Shown one piece after another: positions 23,276 through 32,320 of a stretch of DNA of 64,000 bases. The first letter of the stretch is position 1, and every line of letters begins with the position of its first letter. This DNA comes from Nocardioides sp. YIM 152315 (GTDB lineage: Bacteria; Actinomycetota; Actinomycetes; Propionibacteriales; Nocardioidaceae), in contig NZ_JARGER010000023.1 of the NCBI RefSeq assembly GCF_029210375.1, forward strand, positions 62,001 to 126,000, written 5' to 3'. A model generated the notes under the pieces. That model was not told where the DNA came from. It ran no database searches and saw only the letters and a list, made by a program, of their open reading frames with translations. The position numbers and the translations under genes are program-made.

Positions 23276-23749
23276 ATGACCCGTGGTGGCGCGCGCAATC
23301 GCTCCGGCCCGCAGGCCAGTGAGGACTCCGGCCGTTCGGACCGCCGTGGCTACGTGCTGACGGCGCTCCCCGCCGAGGGGTACGACGGCCCGGTCCCCGA
23401 CTTCCCACTGCCGGCTCCGTCAGCGCGCGAGCTCGAGGTGTGGGAGGAGGCGTGGCGGTCTCCGCAGGCGTGCGCGTGGTCGCTGCCCTCTGAGTCGTGG
23501 CGCGCGGCGACCGTAGCGATGTGGGTGCGCGTCAAGGTTCGCTGCGAGGACCCGGATGTCGGCGCCGCACTGCTCGGTCAGCTCCACCGGTTTGCCGACC
23601 AGATCGGCATGACGACCGCCGGCCTCGCTGAGATGGGCTGGAGGGTGGCGGTCGACGAGACCGCGACGAAGCGTCAGGAGAAGGCTGCCGAGAAGGCGCC
23701 GGCGAAGTCGTCCCGCGACAGGATGAAGGTCGTCGGTGGCGACGGATGA
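23276..23749 (+). CDS. Terminase small subunit
   Basis: 157 residues from ATG 23276 (AAGGAG 9 nt upstream; a TTG at 23267 is less likely). MTRGGARNRSGPQ is the typical N-terminus of actinophage P27-like small terminases; the centre (AWSLPSESWRAATVAMWVRVKVR) is helical and the end Lys/Ala-rich. It recognises the packaging site for the large subunit. Overlaps terL by 14 bp. Confidence 0.8.
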   Translation: MTRGGARNRSGPQASEDSGRSDRRGYVLTALPAEGYDGPVPDFPLPAPSARELEVWEEAWRSPQACAWSLPSESWRAATVAMWVRVKVRCEDPDVGAALLGQLHRFADQIGMTTAGLAEMGWRVAVDETATKRQEKAAEKAPAKSSRDRMKVVGGDG

Positions 23750-25391
23750 CCTGGCGCTCGACTTCGACCCGCTCCACACGCTCGGCTTCTTAGGAACCGA
23801 CTGGATCGAGGTCCACTGCCGGGTCCCGGGCGGCGTGTACGACGGCGAGCCGCTGACGTTCAACGGCTGGCAGCTCTTCTGCACGGTCAACCACTACCGG
23901 ATCACCGCCGACGCGATCCTCGACCCTCGGCGGCTCCTGGCGCCGTTCGTCTACCGCCGCTCGGTGGTCGTCGGGCCGCAGAAGTGCGGGAAGTCGCCAT
24001 GGGGCGCCGGAATGGTTCTGCTAGAGGCGGTCGGCCCGTCGCTGTTCGCCGGTTGGGCCGAGGGTGGCGAGGTCTACCGCTGCGCGGACCACGGCTGTGG
24101 CTGCGGGTGGGAGTACGAGTACCAACCGGGCGAGGCGATGGGCGTCCCGCGGCGCAAGTCGCTAGTTGGGCTCCTCGCCTACGCGGAGTCGCAGACGCAG
24201 AACGTCTACGAGCCGTTGCAGACGATGATCCACTCGGGTCCGCTCGCCGCGTTCGTGAAGCCGCTCGAAGGCTTCATCCGCACGCCGAACCGCGGGAAGA
24301 TCGTCCCGTTGACGGCCGCCGCCCGGTCGAAGCTCGGCCAGCCCCTCACGGGCGGCCTCGGTGATGAGTCCGGGCTCTACACCGAGTCGAACGGCGTCCT
24401 CGACACGTGGCAGACCATGCGCCGCGGCATCGCGGCGATGCAGGGCCGGACGATCGAACTCACGAACCCGTGGGATCCGACGGAGAACTCGGCGGCCCAG
24501 CAGGCGTTCGCGTCGAAGCAGTCGGACATCTTCAAGTACTACCGCAAGCCGCCCGAGGATCTGGACTACGCCAAGAAGCGCGACCGGCAGAAGATCCACC
24601 TGCACGTCTACGCGGACTCGCCGTGGGTGGACCCGCCGAACGCGATCGACCCGGAGGCCGACGAGCTCGTCGAGACCGACCCTGGTCAGGCTGAGCGGTT
24701 CTTCGGCAACCGGGTGGTGCAGACGCTCGGCTCGTGGTGTCCGATGGACGCCTGGGCCGCACGAAAGGCACCGCAGGACGTCCCCGCCGGCACTGCCGTC
24801 GTAGTCGGCTTCGACGGCTCGGACGTGGACGACTGGACGGGTTTTCGTTGCGAGACGCGCGAGGGCTATCAGTTCACGCCGCGGCTGCCGGACGGTCGCC
24901 CGATGATCTGGAACCCGGCAGCGACCAGCGGTCAGGTGCCGAGACTCGAGGTCCGGGCCGGGATGGCGCACATCTTCGCGACCTACAACGTGGTTCGCGC
25001 CTACCTCGACCCGCCGTACTGGGAGTCGGAGTGTGACGCCTGGGCCGAGGAGTTCGGCGAGGATCGCGTCATCCGCTGGTACACCCGTCGCCCGACCCAG
25101 ATGCACGAGGCGATCGAGCGGCTGCTGACCGACGTCGTGAAGGTCGAGTCGACGTTCGCACATGACGGCTGCGAGACCACGGCTGCGCACATCGCCGCCG
25201 CCCGCAGGAAGTACGCCGCGAGCGTCAAGCCGGGCATGGACCGAGCTGGGCTGCGCTACGGGCTCACGAAGCCGGGCGACGGCCGCAAGATCGACATGGC
25301 CATCCCTTCGATCCTCGCGCACGAGGCGCACGGCGACATGACCGCGGCCGGCTGGCCGGAGACGGCGGAGAACTTCGCCTACTTCATCTAG
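23736..25391 (+). CDS. Terminase large subunit
   Basis: 551 residues from GTG 23736. Walker A-like GPQKCGKS (residues 80-87) and an acidic Walker B region near GGLGDESGLY form the packaging ATPase; a C-terminal RNase H-like nuclease domain carries FDGSDVDDWTGF, YLDPPYWESE and DMAIPSILAHEA acidic residues. It pumps DNA into proheads and cuts concatemers. Full family length. Confidence 0.93.
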   Translation: MATDDLALDFDPLHTLGFLGTDWIEVHCRVPGGVYDGEPLTFNGWQLFCTVNHYRITADAILDPRRLLAPFVYRRSVVVGPQKCGKSPWGAGMVLLEAVGPSLFAGWAEGGEVYRCADHGCGCGWEYEYQPGEAMGVPRRKSLVGLLAYAESQTQNVYEPLQTMIHSGPLAAFVKPLEGFIRTPNRGKIVPLTAAARSKLGQPLTGGLGDESGLYTESNGVLDTWQTMRRGIAAMQGRTIELTNPWDPTENSAAQQAFASKQSDIFKYYRKPPEDLDYAKKRDRQKIHLHVYADSPWVDPPNAIDPEADELVETDPGQAERFFGNRVVQTLGSWCPMDAWAARKAPQDVPAGTAVVVGFDGSDVDDWTGFRCETREGYQFTPRLPDGRPMIWNPAATSGQVPRLEVRAGMAHIFATYNVVRAYLDPPYWESECDAWAEEFGEDRVIRWYTRRPTQMHEAIERLLTDVVKVESTFAHDGCETTAAHIAAARRKYAASVKPGMDRAGLRYGLTKPGDGRKIDMAIPSILAHEAHGDMTAAGWPETAENFAYFI

Positions 25392-25400
25392 GGAGGGCAC

Positions 25401-26894
25401 GTGGCGACACGCGAGCAGGCCCTCTCGTGGGTGAGCAAGCTCTACGACGTACTGGCCGCGCGCCGCCCCGAGATCAAGAAGTCGTTCAAGTACCTCCAGG
25501 GCGAGCAGCCGCTTGTGTACGCGACTGAGCAGTGGAAGCAGTTCCACGCCGACCGCTACAAGGGGTTCGCCGACAACTGGTGTGGGGTCGTCGGCCGTGC
25601 GCCGGTCGACCGCCTCCGCATCGACGGCTTCCGCATCGGCGACGACGACGTGACGGCCGCGGAGCGCACGCTGTGGGACGACTGGAAGCGCAACGAGCTG
25701 CCGAACCAGTCGAAGCAGGGCTTCCTGTCCTCCACGGTCGCGAAGCGGTCGGCGACGCTCGTGTGGGGCAACGACAACGACGAGCCGGTCGTGTCATGGG
25801 AGCACCCGTCGCAGGTGGTCGTCGCGTACTCGCAGGACGGCCGCCGCAGTCGGCTCGCCGCCCTCAAGGCGTGGGTCGAGGACGACACCGAGTACGCCAC
25901 CCTGTACCTACCCGACGAGATCTGGAAGTTCCAGCGTCGCACGTTCGGCATCGACCAGCGCGAGGGCCGCACCGACTCCGGCATCTACGTCCCAACCTCG
26001 CTCGGCGTGTCCGGGTGGCAGCCGCGTGAGGTGGCCTCGGAGGTCTGGCCGCTGCCGAACCCGCTCGGCGAGGTCCCGGTGGTCGAGTGGCTGAACCAGC
26101 CCCTCTTGGGCGGCGACCCGATCTCCGACATCGCGGGCACGATGGCGATGCAGGACGCGATCAACATGCTGTGGGCGTACCTGTTCACCGCCGCCGACCA
26201 TGCCTCGATGGCCGCGCGCGTGGTGCTGGGCGCGGAGCCGCCGAAGATCCCGATCCTCGACGAGAACGGCCAGATCATCGGCTCTCAGCCCGCGAGGCTC
26301 GAGGATCTCGCACAGGGTCGCCTCCTGTTCCTCCCCGGTGCCAAGGACGCGAACGCGCGGATCGACCAGTGGGACGCGGCGAAGCTCGACGTGTTCGGTG
26401 TCGAGATCGGGCGTGCGATCGCCCACGTGGCCGCGCAGACCTCGACGCCGCCGCACTACATGTTGACGAACGAGAAGTTCGCCAACCTGAACGCCGACGC
26501 CCTGACCGCCGCCGAGGTGCCGCTGGGCCAGAAGACGGCGAACGCGGCGGAGTTCTACGACCCGTCCGCGAAGGACACGCTGCGACTGATGGCGAAGGTC
26601 CGTGGTGAGGACGGTCTCGCAGAGTCGCTGCGACTGGCGGAGATCCAGTGGAAGGACCCGTTCGTCCACTCGCTCTCTCAGGTCGCCGACGCCGCGACGA
26701 AGGACCGGGCGGTGGGCATGTCGCTGCGGACGGTGCTCGAGCGCCGCTACGGCATGACGAAGACCGAGATCGACCGCGAGTTCGAGCGGATCCGCGAGGA
26801 GCAGGCCGACCCGTTCTCGATCCTCGACCCGGTGACGCAGGCCGCGATCAAGGGCGCCGCCGGTGGCGACACCGAGCCTGTCGCAGGCGCGTAG
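25401..26894 (+). CDS. Portal protein (SPP1 gp6-like)
   Basis: 497 residues; GTG with GGGAGG upstream. N-terminal SKLYDVLAARRPEIKKSFKYLQGEQPL, a beta-rich middle (EHPSQVVVAYS), the helical crown/stem region with AAQTSTPPHYMLTNE, and an acidic C-terminus. Family-size portal of the SPP1/Gp6-like group, forming the dodecameric channel bound by terminase. Confidence 0.9.
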   Translation: MATREQALSWVSKLYDVLAARRPEIKKSFKYLQGEQPLVYATEQWKQFHADRYKGFADNWCGVVGRAPVDRLRIDGFRIGDDDVTAAERTLWDDWKRNELPNQSKQGFLSSTVAKRSATLVWGNDNDEPVVSWEHPSQVVVAYSQDGRRSRLAALKAWVEDDTEYATLYLPDEIWKFQRRTFGIDQREGRTDSGIYVPTSLGVSGWQPREVASEVWPLPNPLGEVPVVEWLNQPLLGGDPISDIAGTMAMQDAINMLWAYLFTAADHASMAARVVLGAEPPKIPILDENGQIIGSQPARLEDLAQGRLLFLPGAKDANARIDQWDAAKLDVFGVEIGRAIAHVAAQTSTPPHYMLTNEKFANLNADALTAAEVPLGQKTANAAEFYDPSAKDTLRLMAKVRGEDGLAESLRLAEIQWKDPFVHSLSQVADAATKDRAVGMSLRTVLERRYGMTKTEIDREFERIREEQADPFSILDPVTQAAIKGAAGGDTEPVAGA

Positions 26895-27786
26895 CCACTA
26901 CGACCGCCAGCGGAAGATCGTCGGAGCCGCCGTACTCGCGGTCCGGTCCCTGTTCCGCCGCCGGCGCCCGATGGCTGAGGTCGTCAACACGGTCGCGGCG
27001 TACCAATTCGCGTCGGCTACGGCGGCGGTCCGGTCGGTCGCAGCGATGGCCGAGGACCGGGCGCCGCTGACCAACCCGCGCGCGTTCATGGGCGTCTCGT
27101 CGCTGGGCTTCCCGATCTCGGAGCCGATCGTCGCGGCCATCGACCAGATCGTGCCCGCGCCGGTCGAGCCACTGCCGGATACGTGGTGGGAAGACGCGGC
27201 GGCGTTCGTGGCCGAGGTCGAGCAGTTGATCGCCTCCGAGGTCGCCGACGCCTACCGCACCGCCTCACAGGTGGAGTTCGTGGTCCGGCCGACCTGGCAG
27301 AACTACGTGCGGATGCTGAACCCGCCGTCGTGCCCACGGTGCGCGATCCTTGCGGGCCGCATCTACCGCGACCTCGAAGCGTTCCGCCGTCATCCCGGCT
27401 GTGACTGCGTGATGATCCCCGTGCAGGACTGGGAGTCGGCGCACGACGCGGGGTATGTGTCCTCGTTCCAGCAGGCGTTCGAGCGTGGCGACGTCCGCGG
27501 TCTCTCGAAGGCCGATGCGCAGGCGATCACGGACGGTGCCGACCCCGCGCGGGTGGTCAACGCGACCCGAGGCACGTCAACCCCGGGAATCACCACCGCC
27601 TACCGCACCGAGGTCTTCGGCCGGCGCGTGAAGGCCACGCACGACGCGGCGACGAAGCGGTCGGCGTGGCGCAAGGCCAACCCGACCCGCCTCGTGCGGT
27701 TGCGCCCCGAGTCGATCTACGAGTTCGCCGAGGACCACGACGACGCGATCCGGCTGCTGCGGCTGTACGGCTACCTGACTTCCTGA
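26863..27786 (+). CDS. MuF-like minor head protein / capsid maturation factor
   Basis: 307 residues; GTG 26863 overlaps the portal 3' end by 32 bp. A helical N-terminal half is followed by NPPSCPRCAILAGRIYRDLEAFRRHPGCDCVMIPV, the Cys/His signature of MuF-type head proteins which in actinophages are often annotated as capsid maturation proteases. No toxin domain is fused to its C-terminus. Confidence 0.82.
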   Translation: MATPSLSQARSHYDRQRKIVGAAVLAVRSLFRRRRPMAEVVNTVAAYQFASATAAVRSVAAMAEDRAPLTNPRAFMGVSSLGFPISEPIVAAIDQIVPAPVEPLPDTWWEDAAAFVAEVEQLIASEVADAYRTASQVEFVVRPTWQNYVRMLNPPSCPRCAILAGRIYRDLEAFRRHPGCDCVMIPVQDWESAHDAGYVSSFQQAFERGDVRGLSKADAQAITDGADPARVVNATRGTSTPGITTAYRTEVFGRRVKATHDAATKRSAWRKANPTRLVRLRPESIYEFAEDHDDAIRLLRLYGYLTS

Positions 27787-27824
27787 CGCGCAAGGCGTCG
27801 GGCCAACTCTCGCAAGGAGAGACG

Positions 27825-28532
27825 ATGAAGCGCACCACCCTCACACCCGAACAGGCTGCGTGGCTCGACGAGACGATCGCCCGGAACCACGCGCTGTTCG
27901 GCGGCTGGTCCATGGACGCCAGCGACAGCGGCTCGGACGACGATGGCGACGACTCCGACAAGGACGACGACGCCGATGGCGACGACTCCGACGACGACGG
28001 CAAGGACGACGACGCCGGGACCGACTGGAAGGCGAAGTTCGAGGCGGAGCAGCGGCACAAGCGGAACCTCGAACGGAAGACCCGCAAGGACGCCGCCACC
28101 ATCGCTCGCCTGACTGGGAAGAAGCCCGAGGCTGGCGGCAAGGCTGGCGGCAAGGCTGGCGACAGCGATGACGACGGCACGCCCGACATCGACCAGATCA
28201 AGGCTGACGCGAAGGCTGAGGCCGAACGCGAGGCGCTCGAAGGGCGCGTCGAGGACAAGATCGAGGCGAAGGCTGCGGCGTTCGCCGACCCCGAGGACGC
28301 GGTGGCCGTGCTACTGCGGTCCCGTGACATCGAAGACTTCATCGACGACGGCAAGGTCGACGTCGATTCCATCGTCGACGCTCTCAAGGAGCTCGGCGAG
28401 AAGAAGCCCCACCTGCTCGCGCAAGGCGGCAAGAGGTTCCAGGGCGACGCGGACGGCGGCACTCGCAAGGAGAAGCCGGTCCGCGCCAAGTCTCTGGGAG
28501 AGGCCATCTCCCGCCACTACGAGAAGAGCTAG
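27825..28532 (+). CDS. Capsid scaffolding protein
   Basis: 235 residues from ATG 27825 (AAGGAGAG upstream). Strongly acidic Asp/Ser-rich segment (about residues 30-65), Gly/Lys linker, long helical coiled coil (IKADAKAEAEREALEGRVEDKIEAK) and a basic C-terminus (EAISRHYEKS), the build of scaffolds placed directly before the capsid gene. Confidence 0.85.
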   Translation: MKRTTLTPEQAAWLDETIARNHALFGGWSMDASDSGSDDDGDDSDKDDDADGDDSDDDGKDDDAGTDWKAKFEAEQRHKRNLERKTRKDAATIARLTGKKPEAGGKAGGKAGDSDDDGTPDIDQIKADAKAEAEREALEGRVEDKIEAKAAAFADPEDAVAVLLRSRDIEDFIDDGKVDVDSIVDALKELGEKKPHLLAQGGKRFQGDADGGTRKEKPVRAKSLGEAISRHYEKS

Positions 28533-28541
28533 GAGGCTCTC

Positions 28542-29552
28542 ATGCCCATCACTCTGGCAGACGCCCAGAAGAACACCCAGGACGACGTCGACTTCAACGT
28601 CATCGACATGTACCGCCGGTACAGCTACCTGCTCGACCGGCTCACGTTCGACGACTGCGTCAATCCCGGCACCGGTGGGGCGACCCTCACCTACGGCTAC
28701 ACGCAGCTCGTGAACACCCGCAAGGCCACGTTCCGGTCGATCAACTCCGAGTACACCGCCAGCCAGGCGAGCCGCACCCGGAAGACCGTCGACCTCGTGC
28801 CCCTCGGTGGCGCGTTCGAGGTCGACCGCGTGATCGCCGACCTCGGCTCGGCGCGGACCAACGAGGTCAACTTCCAGATGGACGAGCTGCTCAAGGGCTC
28901 CGTCAACGGCTTCATCGACCAGCTCGTGAACGGCGACACCGCCGTGACCACGAACGGGTTCGACGGCCTCGACGCGATGCTCGCGGGCACCACTTCCGAG
29001 GTCGTCCCGACGGGCGCCGGCTACTTCGACATCACCGTCGGCACGGTCGACACCCAGGCGAAGGCCATCAACGCGGTGACCACGCTCGAGGAGTTCATCG
29101 CGAAGGTCGTCGGCGGCGCGGACGTGATCGTCGGCAACCAGAGCGGCCTGATCGCACTCGCCCGGATCGGTCGCCTCGCCGGCTACCTCAGCGAGTCCGA
29201 GGACGCCTTCGGTCGCCCGCTGACCCGGTTCGCGGGCATCCCGCTCGTGGACGCCGGGACCACGGTCGCCGAGGGTGACGACACGGAGACCTCGGTGATC
29301 CCGACCGAGTCCCGCGACACCGACGGCACCGGCACGGGCGGCTCGATCACCAACCTCACCGATCTCTACGCGGTGAAGTTCGGCCTCGACGCCTTCCACG
29401 CGGTGTCCAAGACCGGCCCGCTGGTCAAGACCTGGCTGCCCGACTTCTCCACCGCCGGCGCGGTGAAGAAGGGCGAGGTCGAGATGGTCGCTGCCCCGGT
29501 GCTCAAGCGCACCACGGGCGCCGCCGTGCTCCGCAACATCAAGATCAAGTGA
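28542..29552 (+). CDS. Major capsid protein (HK97 fold)
   Basis: 336 residues; GGAGG before ATG 28542. N-arm with TLADAQKNTQDDVDFNVIDMYRRYS, an E-loop-like segment (SINSEYTASQASRTRKTVDLVPLG), a P-domain helix (ELLKGSVNGFIDQLVNGD), and an A-domain with VIVGNQSGLIALARIGRLAGYL and FAGIPLVDAG. Length and order after the scaffold fit an HK97-fold major capsid protein. Confidence 0.92.
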   Translation: MPITLADAQKNTQDDVDFNVIDMYRRYSYLLDRLTFDDCVNPGTGGATLTYGYTQLVNTRKATFRSINSEYTASQASRTRKTVDLVPLGGAFEVDRVIADLGSARTNEVNFQMDELLKGSVNGFIDQLVNGDTAVTTNGFDGLDAMLAGTTSEVVPTGAGYFDITVGTVDTQAKAINAVTTLEEFIAKVVGGADVIVGNQSGLIALARIGRLAGYLSESEDAFGRPLTRFAGIPLVDAGTTVAEGDDTETSVIPTESRDTDGTGTGGSITNLTDLYAVKFGLDAFHAVSKTGPLVKTWLPDFSTAGAVKKGEVEMVAAPVLKRTTGAAVLRNIKIK

Positions 29553-29563
29553 GGGAACCTCTG

Positions 29564-29746
29564 ATGGCGAAGATCACTGCCCCGGACGCCGACTACATCG
29601 GCAAGCGCGCGGGCGTCGCGTTCATCGACGGCGTCGGCGAGACCGACGACGTCAACGCGATCGCCTACTTCAAGCGCCACGGCTACAAGGTCGAGGTCGA
29701 AGAGTCGGCCCGATCGAAGGGCAGTGCCCGCGCCAGCAAGTCCTGA
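29564..29746 (+). CDS. Small head protein
   Basis: 60 residues from ATG 29564 with AGGGAA upstream. DADYIGKRAGVAFIDGVGETDD...AYFKRHGYKVEVE, with a basic tail, similar to small proteins that follow capsid genes in actinophages. Could be a decoration or connector factor. Confidence 0.6.
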   Translation: MAKITAPDADYIGKRAGVAFIDGVGETDDVNAIAYFKRHGYKVEVEESARSKGSARASKS

Positions 29747-29748
29747 TC

Positions 29749-30282
29749 GTGAAGATCGTCCGCACGTGGCCCCGCGAGGTTCCGGCCAACCGGGGCCACG
29801 TGGTGGACGGTCTACCCCGGTACGTCATGGGCGACTACGACTACCGGGCGTTCTTCGAGGACGTCGCCGATGACGTGCTCATCGTCGAGTGGGACATGGC
29901 GGTTGGTGCCGAGCATCTGGCTGACATGCGCGACCTGATCGCGTCCGAGCCGGATGCCGTGCACGCGGCGCCGTACCGGATCTACCTCGTGAAGCGCGAC
30001 CTCGGCCCTCACTGGGTGATGCGGCGGCTCAACGCCGAGGACCCCGAGGATGTCCGGAACGCGCCGTGGGTGACCGAGCAGGACGCCCACTGTCACCTGT
30101 TCGGGTTCGGCGTGACGTACATCCCGCGCGAGGTCTGGCGCGCCTATGCCGCAGCCGAGCCGCATGAGATGGCGAACGACACGCGGTTCTCGAAGTGGCA
30201 CCACGACAACGTGCGCGCCGAGGTCCCGATCCCGTGGCACATCCGGCCGGTGCATCTGCACTACCCGCCCGTCAGCTTCTAG
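29749..30282 (+). CDS. Glycosyltransferase-like protein in the head module
   Basis: 177 residues from GTG 29749. VLIVEWDMAVGAEHLADM resembles the strand-DxD region of GT-A fold transferases; HAAPYRIYLVKR, HLFGFGVTYIPREVWRAY and WHHDN...HLHYPP complete a pattern like small phage glycosyltransferases. Located between capsid and connector genes, so a target on the virion (capsid or tail) is plausible. The EWD motif is weaker than a canonical DxD, so the call is tentative. Confidence 0.55.
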   Translation: MKIVRTWPREVPANRGHVVDGLPRYVMGDYDYRAFFEDVADDVLIVEWDMAVGAEHLADMRDLIASEPDAVHAAPYRIYLVKRDLGPHWVMRRLNAEDPEDVRNAPWVTEQDAHCHLFGFGVTYIPREVWRAYAAAEPHEMANDTRFSKWHHDNVRAEVPIPWHIRPVHLHYPPVSF

Positions 30283-30291
30283 GAGGTCGCG

Positions 30292-30855
30292 ATGGCGCTC
30301 GATCCGCTGGCTTCCGTCGCCGATCTCCCCGATGCGTGGGTCGACTCGGCCGACGCGGACCGTGCTCTCGCGGTGGCGTCGTCGGCGATCCGTGATGCGG
30401 CGGGCTGCGCGATCGGTGAGACGACCGGCACCGTCACGGTCCCGGCCCCGTCGGGTCGGCTGCTGGCCCTCCCCGGTCCGGTGCGCGACGTGACGGCCGT
30501 GACCATCGACGGGACTGCCGTGACCGACTACCGCAACGTAGGCAACGGCCTGTGGCGGCGCTGCGGCTGGGCCTGCGAGCCTGTCGACGTCACCGTGACC
30601 GCGACGTTCGGCCTCGGCGCCGTGCCCGACGACATCGCCGAGATGTGCGTCGACCTCGCGATCGCGTGGTTGCAGCACCGCGAGACGGGCGGCGGGTCGA
30701 CCGCCGGCCTCAAGTCGGTCCGGATCGACGACGCCGCCGAGTCCTACACCGACGAGGCTGCCGGTCAGGTGTCGCCGCTGTTCATCCCCGAGGTGACCCG
30801 CAACTGGCTTCGCGCCCGCTTCTCCGGCGGCGTGGCGGTCGTGGAGACGTCGTGA
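30292..30855 (+). CDS. Head-tail connector (adaptor, gp6/gp15-like)
   Basis: 187 residues; GGAGG before ATG 30292. ALDPLASVADLPDAW start, then ALAVASSAIRDAAG and a beta-sandwich-like region (RLLALPGPVRDVTAVTIDG), followed by helices DDIAEMCVDLAIAWL. This matches head-tail adaptor proteins attached beneath the portal. Confidence 0.75.
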   Translation: MALDPLASVADLPDAWVDSADADRALAVASSAIRDAAGCAIGETTGTVTVPAPSGRLLALPGPVRDVTAVTIDGTAVTDYRNVGNGLWRRCGWACEPVDVTVTATFGLGAVPDDIAEMCVDLAIAWLQHRETGGGSTAGLKSVRIDDAAESYTDEAAGQVSPLFIPEVTRNWLRARFSGGVAVVETS

Positions 30856-31259
30856 GGGCGGTCGCGCGGCTGGGTGCGATGCGTGCCCGCGCCGAGGCCC
30901 TGATGCTCGACACCTTCACCGCCTACGCCTACACCTGGACGAAGGTCGGCAACCTCGACAAGCAGGTCTGGTTGGCGCAGTACACGACGCCGGGCAAGGT
31001 CGCTGGCCGGTCGCGTCAGGGTGACACGAACACGCGCACGGAGACGGTCGGCGGTGTCGAGCGTCCGGTGGTCGAGGGCGGTCTGCACATCCCGTTGTCT
31101 GCGCCGGTCCCGGCGGTGGGCTGGGAGTTCGCTTGCACGGCGGTGGGCGCGTCGTCGGATCCGTCGCTGCTGGGTCGTCGATGGCGCGTCGTGGACGTGC
31201 CCGCGAAGTCGTTTGCGACTGCGCGACGACTGGACGTGGTGGAGGTGCCAGCGCCGTGA
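30852..31259 (+). CDS. Head-tail joining protein (DUF6093-like)
   Basis: 135 residues from GTG 30852 (GTGA overlap); ATG 30888 is an alternative start. MRARAEALMLDTFTAYAY then a beta-rich core (RPVVEGGLHIPLSAP, WRVVDVPAKSFATARRLDVVE) as in small neck proteins of actinophages. Order after the adaptor supports a stopper/neck role. Confidence 0.6.
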   Translation: MRAVARLGAMRARAEALMLDTFTAYAYTWTKVGNLDKQVWLAQYTTPGKVAGRSRQGDTNTRTETVGGVERPVVEGGLHIPLSAPVPAVGWEFACTAVGASSDPSLLGRRWRVVDVPAKSFATARRLDVVEVPAP

Positions 31260-31390
31260 TCATCGACCACGCCCCAGCACCCGGCCCGGACTACTGGAAT
31301 TGGCGCTGCCTCGTCTGCTCGCAGCCTGTCGCGCAACACGCAGGTCTCATTCGACGGTTGATCTGGAGGCTGCGATGCGCGTCAGGGTGA
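31256..31390 (+). CDS. 44-residue CxxC protein within the neck module
   Basis: GTG 31256 overlaps the previous stop; ends at 31390 inside the next gene. WNWRCLVCSQPVAQHAG carries CxxC and His; the end is Arg-rich. Unusual among structural genes; function unknown. Confidence 0.5.
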   Translation: MIIDHAPAPGPDYWNWRCLVCSQPVAQHAGLIRRLIWRLRCASG

Positions 31391-31752
31391 CCCACGGCAT
31401 CGGTGACCTCGCCAACGACCTCGCCCAGATCCCGGTCTCGTTCGCCACTCGCGCGCCGCAGGTCGTGGAGTGGAACGCCCAGCGCGGCAACACCATCGCG
31501 CGGCGGTTCGCTCGCGAGAAGGCCGGTCCGCACGGCAAGGACTGGTACAAGAGGCTCACGTCGGAGATGACCGGCCCGTTGACCGCCGAGTACGGGCCCG
31601 AGGGCATCCCGAAGACGGACTTCGTGGGCGTCGGGTTCCGCAGCGGCACCAACCTCGACCTGCCGAACTCCGCGGACATCGTCGGCCCCGACTTCGCCGA
31701 CGACACCGGCGACATGGCCGAGGGCCTGTTCCGGAGCGCGGGCTTCCGATGA
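31375..31752 (+). CDS. HK97 gp10-like tail completion protein
   Basis: 125 residues from ATG 31375 with CTGGAGG upstream. GDLANDLAQIPVSFATRAPQVVEWNAQRGNTIARRFAREKAGPHG is the N-terminal helix region of gp10/tail-completion proteins. Followed by the tail terminator gene with ATGA overlap. Confidence 0.75.
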   Translation: MRVRVTHGIGDLANDLAQIPVSFATRAPQVVEWNAQRGNTIARRFAREKAGPHGKDWYKRLTSEMTGPLTAEYGPEGIPKTDFVGVGFRSGTNLDLPNSADIVGPDFADDTGDMAEGLFRSAGFR

Positions 31753-32141
31753 CATTCCCATCGCTCCAGGAGCACTTCGATGCCGTCGAGGCACTGCTGA
31801 CCGCCGCGAACGCTGTCCCGACCGACCTCGACCAGGCGCCGACCACCGACTGCAACCAGTTCACGGTCGCGGACCGGTTCGGCGGTGTGCGGCGCATGAC
31901 GGGCCAGATCGGCACACGGTCGGTGCGGGTCGTCGTCAAGGCTCTCGGGCAGACGGCCGACAACGCGCGCGAGATGCAGCGGCTCCACGACGCGGCGCTG
32001 CGTGGCGTGCGGGTCACGGTCGGTGCCTACAGGTCGACGCCGATCCAGTTCGAGTCCGGTGACGCCGTGGCACCCGACGGCGACCTGTTGACGACCGGGG
32101 CGTGGTTCTCGGCTTCGTCTACGTACACGTTCACTGTCTGA
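31749..32141 (+). CDS. Tail terminator protein
   Basis: 130 residues. FDAVEALLTAANAVPTDLDQAP, RSVRVVVKALGQTADNAREMQRLHDAALRGVRVTVG and a C-terminal beta hairpin (WFSASSTYTFTV) fit the small alpha/beta tail terminator that caps the tail tube. Position just before the major tail protein supports it. Confidence 0.75.
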   Translation: MTFPSLQEHFDAVEALLTAANAVPTDLDQAPTTDCNQFTVADRFGGVRRMTGQIGTRSVRVVVKALGQTADNAREMQRLHDAALRGVRVTVGAYRSTPIQFESGDAVAPDGDLLTTGAWFSASSTYTFTV

Positions 32142-32157
32142 CGCTCTAGGAGGAGCC

Positions 32158-32319
32158 ATGAACCCCTACCTCGCCCGCGCTCTCAAGGAGCAGCAGGAGA
32201 GCCGCGCGGCCAGCAAGAAGGCCGCCCCGAAGACGCACGCGAGCAACCCGCCCGCGGCGAAGAAGGCCGCCGAGTCGGCCGAGCAGTCCGACAACAACCA
32301 GCCTTCGAAGGAGCAGTGA
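32158..32319 (+). CDS. 53-residue Lys/Ala-rich protein
   Basis: ATG 32158 preceded by AGGAGG. Basic, Ala/Lys/Ser-rich and probably disordered (SRAASKKAAPKT...PSKEQ). Stop is one base before the major tail protein ATG. Function unknown; may be a minor tail-tube accessory. Confidence 0.55.
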   Translation: MNPYLARALKEQQESRAASKKAAPKTHASNPPAAKKAAESAEQSDNNQPSKEQ

Positions 32320-32320
32320 G

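Noticed and set aside
26863..27786. Polymorphic toxin fused to MuF
   Set aside because: The C-terminus ends shortly after the MuF domain with no toxin domain and no immunity gene.
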